In this document: one piece after another, positions 1 through 5,958 of the stretch
Numbering within the stretch: the stretch's first letter is position 1
Layout of the letters: each line of letters opens with the position of its first letter
Source: an uncultured bacterium
GTDB lineage: Bacteria > Gemmatimonadota > Gemmatimonadetes > Palauibacterales > KS3-K002
DNA length: 5,958 bases
Assembly: GCA_947581845.1 (NCBI GenBank)
Contig: CANPVY010000025.1
Span: 1-5,958, forward strand
Direction: 5' to 3'
Notes under the pieces: generated by a model
Told to the model about the DNA's origin: nothing
Database searches by the model: none
The model's input: the letters and a program-made list of their open reading frames with translations, nothing else
Program-made: the position numbers and the translations under genes

Positions 1-1274
1 CGACCAATGGGACGACCGCGCGCGAGGTCTGTGAGGATCCGGCGCGCTTTGGCGCCGACCCCACCTACTTCACGGGCCTGCTGGCTTGTTCGGATCCGGC
101 CGTACGCGACAGCGGAGCGATCATCGCGGCAGAGGACGACTTCGAGGAAACATCAACGAGGGTCCAGGTCAGTCCGCGGCTGGGTGTCACGTTCCCGGTG
201 ACGGCGACCACGAACGTGTTCTTCAACTACTCGATCAACAGTCAGAACCCGCAGCTGAACAACGTGTTCCAGAACACGAGCATCGGGACCGTCGGTGAAG
301 CGCGCCCCTGCGGGCTGGCAGGGGTTCCGCGCGATGCGGCTCAAAAAGGCGAGTGCGGGCCGATCATCTTCTCGCATCAGTTCTCGACGTCGTTCCTGGG
401 CAACCCGAATCTGGAGATCGAGCGCACATCCAGCTACGAGATCGGCGTGCTATCGGAGTTGGGAGACGATTGGGCGTTGAGCTTCATCCTCTTCAATAAG
501 GACCAGTTCGGGCTGACCGGCGTGAGGAGGGGCGGCATCGGCGTGCAGGATATCGGTGCGACCCATGGGACTTCGTCACCCAATTATGATGTGCTGGTGA
601 ACGAGGACTTCCAGACCGTGCGGGGCCTGGAGGTCGGCGTCCGGCGGCGACTCGCGAACTACTGGGCCTTGGATGTCAACTACTCGTTCTCGCAGGCGCG
701 GACGAACGCGGCTCCTCCGGAGCGGGAACGGCAGAGCGTGGCCGATGAGGGGGACCCGACGATTCGCCGGGAGATCCGCTCCGAGATTGACCAGCCCCAT
801 CGTCTCAATGCGATGTTGCGGTTCGCCACGGGAGCGGAGCCACCTGAAATCCGTCTGGGAGGCCTGAGTATCGGTGAGGCCTTGAAGCACAGCAACGTCG
901 CCATGAGCCTCCAGGCGTCGAGCGGAATGCCGTATACGCCAACGACGGACTTCACAGGGACAGGTCTGGACCAGCTGGAGCGGAACAGCGGTCGCGGACC
1001 CGCGACTTGGTGGGTGGACCTGCGCGCGTCAAAGGGCTTTCGCGTTGGCAACCTCACGTACAACGCGTTTGCGCAGATCGACAACCTGTTCGACCGGAAG
1101 AACTGCTTCCAGCCTCTTCCGACGACGGGGCGTTGCGATTATGGCTCGCGCGACCAGAGCCGCAGGCGGCAGGGGAACACGGTCGGTGAGTCGGCGCCGT
1201 CGACCTACTTTGACCGGCCCCATCTGTATGGGCCCCGCCGTCAGATCAACGTCGGTATCCGGGTCGACTTCTAG
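1..1274 (+). CDS. TonB-dependent outer-membrane receptor, C-terminal beta-barrel part (5' truncated)
   Basis: This is the C-terminal part of a TonB-dependent receptor, an outer-membrane beta-barrel that imports ligands using TonB energy. The frame is open from the window edge (first full codon at 3) to TAG at 1272-1274, about 423 codons, so the gene starts upstream. A GTG at 198 is internal: the reading frame before it already encodes barrel sequence such as VQVSPRLGVTFPVT. Family signs are alternating amphipathic strands, the SPRLG...NYSINSQNPQLNNVF segment, NYSFSQARTN (about 678-707), SGMPYTPT (about 921-944), NAFAQIDNLFDRKN (about 1062-1103), and a last strand INVGIRVDF ending in the terminal Phe recognised by the BAM machinery. 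The plug domain, TonB box and any carboxypeptidase-like N-terminal domain lie outside the window, so the ligand is unknown. Its six visible cysteines fall into three close pairs in likely surface loops. It is probably co-transcribed with the downstream gene, 86 nt away. Confidence 0.93.
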   Translation, partial: TNGTTAREVCEDPARFGADPTYFTGLLACSDPAVRDSGAIIAAEDDFEETSTRVQVSPRLGVTFPVTATTNVFFNYSINSQNPQLNNVFQNTSIGTVGEARPCGLAGVPRDAAQKGECGPIIFSHQFSTSFLGNPNLEIERTSSYEIGVLSELGDDWALSFILFNKDQFGLTGVRRGGIGVQDIGATHGTSSPNYDVLVNEDFQTVRGLEVGVRRRLANYWALDVNYSFSQARTNAAPPERERQSVADEGDPTIRREIRSEIDQPHRLNAMLRFATGAEPPEIRLGGLSIGEALKHSNVAMSLQASSGMPYTPTTDFTGTGLDQLERNSGRGPATWWVDLRASKGFRVGNLTYNAFAQIDNLFDRKNCFQPLPTTGRCDYGSRDQSRRRQGNTVGESAPSTYFDRPHLYGPRRQINVGIRVDF

Positions 1275-1283
1275 AGCTGGGTT

Positions 1284-1333
1284 GGCGGGCTGGCGGACGG
1301 GCCTACGGGAGATGGCCCGTCCGGCCGGCTGCC
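1284..1333 (+). other. GC-rich intergenic hairpin, possible mRNA processing or attenuation element
   Basis: The arms at 1294-1303 (CGGACGGGCC) and 1314-1323 (GGCCCGTCCG) are perfect 10-bp complements around a 10-nt loop. The stem can be extended outward by six more pairs, two of them G-U, between 1288-1293 and 1325-1330 if G1324 is bulged, and by about three more pairs if G1287 is bulged. It lies between the receptor stop and the next ribosome binding site and leaves that site free. No U-run follows; the stem is followed by a run of eight C at 1332-1339, so it is not a canonical intrinsic terminator. A role in 3'-end protection of the receptor mRNA or in differential expression within the operon is an inference. 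Confidence 0.6.
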
Positions 1334-1349
1334 CCCCCCAATAGCGATT

Positions 1350-1356
1350 GAGGGAG
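1350..1356 (+). promoter_or_regulatory. Ribosome binding site for the 1421-residue protein
   Basis: The purine stretch GAGGGAG lies just upstream of ATG 1361. Its GAGG core (1350-1353) is 7 nt from the start codon, which supports ATG 1361. The in-frame ATG at 1370 would have a spacing of 16 nt and is less likely; either start keeps the signal peptide. Confidence 0.7.
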
Positions 1357-1360
1357 AGCT

Positions 1361-4300
1361 ATGAGATCAATGTTACATGGGTACAGGCGGGTGAGCCTCG
1401 TTCTGGCAGGCGCGCTGATCGGCGTCGGTGCGGCCGCGGAGTTCGCTGTGGCGCAGACTGTGGACCCGCCGGAGGGTCGGCTCGACGAGAACGAGGTCAG
1501 GCACGACATCCGCACTCTGCAGCGTGATCTGAGATCTCGCTTCCTCCTGTTCGGCCAGGGTGACCGCGCCACTACCGGCATGCGGCCGACCGGACAGATG
1601 GAGATGTTCATGACCAACACGGGGATAGTCGATGCTGCGGATCTCAACATGGATTCGCAGCCGGACTTGTCCGGCTGTGCGCATGCGCTATGTGCGGGCC
1701 AGGGCCGCAGCCAGTATTTCGACGTCTCGCCGCTCTTCGCGGCTCCGCAGAGCGAATGGCTGCGCTTCCGGGAGCTTGTCCCATCGCTGTACAACGCCAC
1801 TGGCGGTGGTTGGACGGTCTCTCGAAACGGACCCTCGGATGGGTTTCGTGAGATGCTCGCCTCCGACAATCAGTTCGGGGTACTGTTCTCCGGCGCCTCG
1901 AGCACGGCCGACGCCAGCTGCCTCGACCATAGCGGCCACATGGACGGCAGCCTGGCGACCGGTATGACGCTGCTGGCCGGCAGCAACTGCCCGCCGACCT
2001 GGCCGCTGTCGGGCGGTGTGGCGACCTGGCTCGGCGCATCTCCGGTCTCGCTGGACGCGTATGACCAGACGCAAGGCGTCTGGGCAAGCGATTTCACGTT
2101 CGATTGGTGGCGTGTCGATCCGACGCTCATTGATCGGAGTAAGTTCTTCGGCAACTTCCAGACTTACGGCGCCTACGACGATTTCAACTCGGGCATGATC
2201 GGGCGCTTCGGGAACGTCGTTCCGAGCGGCATCGGTGAACCGGATGACCAGGGTTGGCCGCTCGGCATACGCACCGAGTTCGATGCGTTCACGTTCGCGT
2301 TGCCCACTGTGTCCAACTCGTTGGTCTGGCGAGCCCTGATCATCAACGAGACCGAGAAGGTCTACGGCGTTGGGCTGGACTACGAGAAGCTCTACCTGGG
2401 GTACACGTTTCAGCCGATTCGCACTCAGGAGTCGTCCTTCTACATGGAGGTCTGGCGCGGTGCGATCCTCACGGCGGAGTCCGGTACGGGCAGCCCGAAT
2501 TGTCCGGGTGTGGCGCCGCCCAACAACGGGGGCATCGATTGTGTCGGCGACATCGGCTTCGACCAAGGTGCGACCGGGGCGGTCGTACTCAAGTCGCCGA
2601 TTGGTGATCTACGAAACGTGCTGTTTACCTGCTCGACGGGCGAGAACGCGCAGCGTGCCGCGGAGCGGGCCATACCGTGCAGCAGCGATGAGTTCTACGA
2701 CCCGGGCAACGTGCACGCGGGCGACACGATCACCTATAACCACTTCAGGATGTGCCCGTACGGCGGCAGTTGCTCGAGCGAGACCTATTTTGCGGGGTCC
2801 GACCGACAGGATTTCGGTGCCATCGCGTCCACCGTGGAGGACATCCTGAACGGGCGCGACATCGGCGACATGTCGGATGGCTTCCAGTACGCCACGTTCC
2901 GGAACCCCAACTTCCCGCAGCAGCCGACGCCGCACGCCTTCTGGGTGCCGGGAACGTGGGACTACACGGCGAACGGCACTGGCGCGCCTGACACGCTTTT
3001 CGTGCAGACTTGCTACGGTCCGCCGGGAACAGGGCGTGAGAACCGGACCGACGCGTGCGTCGTCACGTGGGCGGATACCATGCCCGTCGGCGAACTGGGG
3101 AACTCGGCTTACAACAACCAGGAGGGGAACTGTGCCTGGTTCTCGGTCGGGCCGTTCCCGCTCGCCGCCGGCGATACGACGGCGCTGGTGATCGCGACGG
3201 TGGCCGGTCCGGATTCGGCGTCGTTCGAGGCCGAGGTCAACAACATCATCGATCTCTACATGAACTTCTACCTCAGCCCTGAAGCGCCGCCCAAGGTCAC
3301 AGTCATGGGGACTGAGGTGAGGGTCGAAGATCCGGCGCTGGGGCGCGGAAGAGGTGAGGTGACACTGTTCTGGGACGACGCTTCAGACGACTTCGTCGAT
3401 CCGTTCCTGGAAGACTTCGCAGACAAGCTGGCGGCAGCGGCCGGCGGCGATCTCGCGAGGATCAAAGCGCTCAACCCGGATCTAGAGGACAGGATTCGGG
3501 AGCGCGCGCGAGACAACCTCGAGCGGATCCTGCTTTTCAAGTCCTGCGACGGCGGGTCCACCTTCACGGCCAACGACCAGCAGGACGGAGTGCTGGACTG
3601 TGATGGCGATCCAGCGACGGATGTGCTGGGGCAGCAGCTCGGTGCCGGCTGGCAGGCGTACGCCGTGCTGCCGGTCGATGCGGCGGGAGACGCACCGAAC
3701 TCGTTCGTGGACGAACTCGTGACCCCAGGGTTCAGCTACCTGTATGTTGTTGGAGGGCAGAGCCGAGGCGCGAGGTTCGCGATTGTGGACTCTTTGGACG
3801 TGGACGGCGACGGCACTCGCGATCTCATCGGTCCGGACAGCTTGGTGCTGGCGCCGAGCCTCACCAACCCGCTCGCGACCTCGACGACCGAGCCGAACGT
3901 GGTGAGCGTCTACGTTCCGGCGACGGTGCAGGCGGGCTCGCAACAGAACCAGGCGGTCATACTTCCCGAGTCGGACTTCGCGCTTGTGGACGCGGGTGAG
4001 GTTCAGTTCACCGGAACCGATGTGGTAGAGGCGCGCTACCGGGCGGTAGTCGGTAACCAATTCGAGGTGGTGGATGTCGACGTCGCCGGCGAGCGCGTGA
4101 GCACGCAGGTTGTGGCGCGCGACGTGGTATTCGCGACGAGCGACTTGATGACCGCGGCAGATGTCGTGATCGACTCGACCGCGCTCAGCACGGAAAACCC
4201 GAATGGCGTGAACGTGGCGGGCACGCCAACAAGTGAGACGGAGACGGTAAGCCCGCCGGACACCACGACCACGGTAAGGGTATACGACGGTCTAGGGATT

Positions 4301-5626
4301 CTTCTCTACAGAGATGACACAGGCGAACCGCTGATCGTGTCGACTCTCTTGGACGGCGAGAAGACGACGCCGGCGAGCTTCCTCAACCGTCGGCCGGTCG
4401 ACGACTTCATCGGCTTTCCCGGTTTCGTCGTGACGGTTGACGATACCGATGCAGGGGATTACGAGTCGCAGACCTATGAGCTGGGAGTCGGTGGTCCGGC
4501 CATCGCGACCACTGTGTTGCCGACCGTTGGCTGGGACGATCAGAACAGCGTGGCCAACCAGGCCGGCGGGATCAGCGCGTTCGGCCGCTACGACATCAGT
4601 TGGGTCGGCCATACGTTCGGGCCCAGCTCGCCGTTCCAGATAAACCGGGAGAGGCCGAGCGAGACGCGGGACGCCTTCGTCGCCTCGATGGAGGCCCGCG
4701 CCGTGGGGCAGGTGGGGCGCGTGGACGCAGAGGCGGCTGCAGCGATCTCGTCCGCCACAGGGACGACGGTGACCACGGATGACCTCGTTGCCGTGGAGCT
4801 TCCGTTCACCGTAACAAACTCGTCGTTTGAGCGTACAGTGGACGTGGCGATGCCCAGGCGGCCAGGGTCCGCGAGCAGGATCTTACTGGGCAATCCGGGC
4901 ACCGGTGATACAATATCCGTTGCGGTACCGGATGATACCTGGGTACCTGGCGACCGACTCTTCTTCATCGAAACGGTGTCGCTTGACAGCGTGGCGGATG
5001 TCGGTGGGAGCGAAGCTGTGGTGCTCGACGGCAGCGGACAGCCCATCACGGTCCAGAGGACGGTGGCTACGTTCGCGCCAGCGGTGTTGAGCTGTCGGTC
5101 GGCTCCGCGTGAGAGCTGTAACCCGGTGGCAGGTCTGGGCGTCACGGGAGGTGGCGACTGGATATCGAACTTCGAGGGTCAGAACCTGGCGGTTCAGTAC
5201 ATTGCGCCGGTTGGGCTAGCCGACCAGGTCGCCTTTGATGTAGAGGCGGCGATCAGCGGTAGCGACGTTATTGATGCAGGCAGGGACATCAGCGCGCAAA
5301 TGGACAGCATCAAGGTCGTGCCGAACCCATACATCATGTATTCGCGCTATCAGATCGCCACCGCGACGCAGGACGATGCACGGCTCATGTTCACGCATCT
5401 GCCGCCTGAGGGTACACTCCGGATCTTTACGGTGACTGGCCAGTTCGTGCAGCAGATCACGTGGGGTCCGGAGGATCTGGCTGGCAACGGCGATCTGTTC
5501 TGGAACATGCGTACTCGCGAGGGGACCGATGCCGCTTCCGGGCTGTACGTGTTCGTCGTGGAGGCACGGAACCCGGCGACGAATCAGATGCTCAAGAAGA
5601 TAAGCAAGTTCGTGATCATCCGCTGA
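1361..5626 (+). CDS. Large exported multidomain protein with T9SS/FlgD-Ig-like C-terminal domain
   Basis: I do not recognise a named family for this 1421-residue protein. It starts with a signal peptide: R9-R10, hydrophobic core about 11-26, and a likely signal peptidase I site AVA-Q after residue 31. There is no lipobox cysteine, so it is not a SusD-like lipoprotein. Residues 32-70 are charged and helical in character. Residues ~100-645 are beta/loop-rich with 13 cysteines, including a segment around 303-357 (ALIINETEKVYG, LDYEKLYLGYTF) and FSVGPFPLAAGDT (594-606), then DLYMNFYLSPEAPP (631-644). An FN3-like strand VTLFW (667-671) and LLFKSCDGGSTF (724-735) flank a charged helical insertion (about 679-722). 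Asp-rich calcium-type loops occur at 746-754 and 813-821. Residues 955-971 form a Thr/Ser/Pro-rich linker. More beta-rich sequence leads to a sorting-type domain from VPNPY (1320-1324) to the terminal KFVIIR. Secretion through the outer membrane and surface attachment are inferred from that domain and the following PorV-like gene. Confidence 0.93.
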   Translation: MRSMLHGYRRVSLVLAGALIGVGAAAEFAVAQTVDPPEGRLDENEVRHDIRTLQRDLRSRFLLFGQGDRATTGMRPTGQMEMFMTNTGIVDAADLNMDSQPDLSGCAHALCAGQGRSQYFDVSPLFAAPQSEWLRFRELVPSLYNATGGGWTVSRNGPSDGFREMLASDNQFGVLFSGASSTADASCLDHSGHMDGSLATGMTLLAGSNCPPTWPLSGGVATWLGASPVSLDAYDQTQGVWASDFTFDWWRVDPTLIDRSKFFGNFQTYGAYDDFNSGMIGRFGNVVPSGIGEPDDQGWPLGIRTEFDAFTFALPTVSNSLVWRALIINETEKVYGVGLDYEKLYLGYTFQPIRTQESSFYMEVWRGAILTAESGTGSPNCPGVAPPNNGGIDCVGDIGFDQGATGAVVLKSPIGDLRNVLFTCSTGENAQRAAERAIPCSSDEFYDPGNVHAGDTITYNHFRMCPYGGSCSSETYFAGSDRQDFGAIASTVEDILNGRDIGDMSDGFQYATFRNPNFPQQPTPHAFWVPGTWDYTANGTGAPDTLFVQTCYGPPGTGRENRTDACVVTWADTMPVGELGNSAYNNQEGNCAWFSVGPFPLAAGDTTALVIATVAGPDSASFEAEVNNIIDLYMNFYLSPEAPPKVTVMGTEVRVEDPALGRGRGEVTLFWDDASDDFVDPFLEDFADKLAAAAGGDLARIKALNPDLEDRIRERARDNLERILLFKSCDGGSTFTANDQQDGVLDCDGDPATDVLGQQLGAGWQAYAVLPVDAAGDAPNSFVDELVTPGFSYLYVVGGQSRGARFAIVDSLDVDGDGTRDLIGPDSLVLAPSLTNPLATSTTEPNVVSVYVPATVQAGSQQNQAVILPESDFALVDAGEVQFTGTDVVEARYRAVVGNQFEVVDVDVAGERVSTQVVARDVVFATSDLMTAADVVIDSTALSTENPNGVNVAGTPTSETETVSPPDTTTTVRVYDGLGILLYRDDTGEPLIVSTLLDGEKTTPASFLNRRPVDDFIGFPGFVVTVDDTDAGDYESQTYELGVGGPAIATTVLPTVGWDDQNSVANQAGGISAFGRYDISWVGHTFGPSSPFQINRERPSETRDAFVASMEARAVGQVGRVDAEAAAAISSATGTTVTTDDLVAVELPFTVTNSSFERTVDVAMPRRPGSASRILLGNPGTGDTISVAVPDDTWVPGDRLFFIETVSLDSVADVGGSEAVVLDGSGQPITVQRTVATFAPAVLSCRSAPRESCNPVAGLGVTGGGDWISNFEGQNLAVQYIAPVGLADQVAFDVEAAISGSDVIDAGRDISAQMDSIKVVPNPYIMYSRYQIATATQDDARLMFTHLPPEGTLRIFTVTGQFVQQITWGPEDLAGNGDLFWNMRTREGTDAASGLYVFVVEARNPATNQMLKKISKFVIIR
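5306..5623 (+). other. C-terminal sorting-type domain (T9SS type A / FlgD Ig-like fold) of the large protein
   Basis: Residues ~1316-1421 follow the pattern of C-terminal beta-sandwich domains on FCB secreted proteins: an opening VVPNPY strand, an LMFTHLPPEGTLRIFTVTG hairpin with the usual 'IFTxxGxxV' core, a WNMRTREG turn, the ASGLYVFVVEA strand, and a final KISKFVIIR strand. In type IX secretion such domains direct export and are bound by PorV. The ending KFVIIR is the FlgD-Ig-like variant rather than the textbook type A ending, so sorting activity is inferred and not proven. Confidence 0.8.
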
Positions 5627-5627
5627 C

Positions 5628-5635
5628 GGGGGAGG
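5628..5635 (+). promoter_or_regulatory. Strong ribosome binding site for the PorV-like gene
   Basis: GGGGGAGG starts 2 nt after the TGA of the upstream gene and is 8 nt from ATG 5644, a near-ideal Shine-Dalgarno and spacing. Because the whole gap is 17 nt with no room for a promoter or terminator, translation from a shared transcript is the likely arrangement. Confidence 0.85.
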
Positions 5636-5643
5636 CTTGGCCA

Positions 5644-5958
5644 ATGCTGAGAAAGAGTTTTGCCCTGACAGTTGGGGCGCTCGTCATCGCCTCGTCGGGT
5701 GCCTGGGCGCAGAATGTTGGAGAGGGACTTCTTCCTGGGGCTGGAGAGTCGGCGAGCCGTGTCGGGACTCGAGGGGCGAACTGGCTTGAGTTCCCCGTGG
5801 GTGCCCGTGCTCAGGCACTCGGCTGGGCGGGCACGGCGCTGATCAGCGGCGCGCAGGCGCTCGCCTGGAACGTTGCCGCAATCGCCGAAGTCGAGTCATT
5901 CGACATCGCATGGAGCTACTCCGAGCTGTTCGACGAGGCCGACATCACGCACCAGTTT
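5644..5958 (+). CDS. PorV/PorQ-family (UPF0164) outer-membrane protein, N-terminal part (3' truncated)
   Basis: The first 105 codons are visible and run in frame to the window edge; the start codon is fixed by the strong upstream Shine-Dalgarno. MLRKSFALTVGALVIASS is a signal peptide with a likely cut AWA-Q after residue 22. After a Gly/Ser-rich stretch comes the family hallmark, NWLEFPVGARAQALGWAG followed by ALAWNVAAIAEVE, corresponding to the 'GARAxAMGGAxVAxADDAxAxxWNPAGLA' region at the start of FadL-like 14-strand barrels of the PorV/PorQ/UPF0164 group, then the first strand DIAWSYSELFDEADITHQF. Family members act at the outer membrane; P. gingivalis PorV carries C-terminal-domain cargo from the translocon to the attachment complex. 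Here the usual MGGA, DDA and WNPAGL residues read LGWA, SGAQ and WNVAAI, so this is a divergent member. Its position 17 nt after a cargo-like gene supports a linked function. Whether it acts as shuttle or as an unrelated porin-like barrel is not decided by this fragment. Confidence 0.85.
   Translation, partial: MLRKSFALTVGALVIASSGAWAQNVGEGLLPGAGESASRVGTRGANWLEFPVGARAQALGWAGTALISGAQALAWNVAAIAEVESFDIAWSYSELFDEADITHQF

Noticed and set aside
198..1274. Receptor gene starting at GTG 198
   Set aside because: The same frame is open upstream to the window edge and encodes barrel-like sequence, so this codon is internal.
1284..1333. Intrinsic transcription terminator after the receptor gene
   Set aside because: The stem is strong but is followed by GC-rich sequence and a C-run, with no U-tract.
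1332..1339. C8 run as a phase-variation switch
   Set aside because: It is intergenic, is not near a recognisable promoter and would not change any reading frame.
1303..1869. 188-codon minus-strand open frame overlapping the gap and the large gene's start
   Set aside because: Low-complexity Ser/Arg/Pro composition and full overlap with a well-supported exported protein start make it a shadow.
1688..2566. 292-codon open frame on the minus strand
   Set aside because: It lies wholly inside the 1421-codon gene, is Arg/Ala-rich with no family features, and has no credible ribosome binding site; long antisense frames are common in GC-rich genes.
3482..4060. 192-codon minus-strand open frame
   Set aside because: Arg/His/Val-rich translation with no motif, antisense to the continuous coding frame of the large protein.
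2728..5310. About a dozen D-(S/T)-(A/I/L/V/M/T) motifs matching the Bacteroidota O-glycosylation sequon
   Set aside because: With such high Asp, Ser and Thr content this number is close to what chance would give, so it is not evidence of glycosylation.
1..5958. CRISPR arrays, tRNA or rRNA genes, insertion sequences
   Set aside because: No regularly spaced repeats, cloverleaf-like segments, transposase motifs or terminal inverted repeats were seen; nearly the whole window is coding.

Overview
The window looks like chromosomal DNA from a GC-rich Gram-negative bacterium of the Fibrobacterota-Chlorobiota-Bacteroidota (FCB) superphylum or a neighbour, most plausibly a Gemmatimonadota-like lineage. 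Three points support this: GC of roughly 60-65% by eye, a TonB-dependent receptor with a classic C-terminal outer-membrane strand, and a PorV/UPF0164-type protein next to a large secreted protein that ends in a T9SS/FlgD-Ig-like C-terminal domain. The lineage is an inference from gene content; no rRNA or other phylogenetic marker is present.

Layout, all on the + strand. (1) 1-1274 is the C-terminal ~423 codons of a TonB-dependent receptor; its start and plug domain lie upstream of the window. (2) 1275-1360 is an 86-nt gap holding a strong GC-rich hairpin with no U-tract, then a purine-rich ribosome binding site. (3) 1361-5626 encodes an unrecognised 1421-residue exported protein. It has a signal peptide, a cysteine-containing N-terminal half, an FN3-like strand pattern interrupted by a charged helical insertion, two Asp-rich calcium-type loops, beta-rich repeats without clear family assignment, and a ~105-residue C-terminal sorting-type domain. 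(4) After only 17 nt with a strong Shine-Dalgarno, 5644-5958 is the first 105 codons of a PorV/PorQ-family outer-membrane protein that runs off the right edge.

The tight spacing suggests one transcription unit of receptor, large secreted protein and PorV-like shuttle. In known type IX secretion, PorV binds the C-terminal domain of cargo at the outer membrane, so a cargo-like gene beside a PorV-like gene suggests a dedicated pair. The receptor upstream suggests a surface uptake or binding complex in which the 1421-residue protein replaces a SusD-like lipoprotein. The ligand cannot be told from this sequence. No RNA genes, mobile elements, CRISPR arrays or convincing minus-strand genes were seen.
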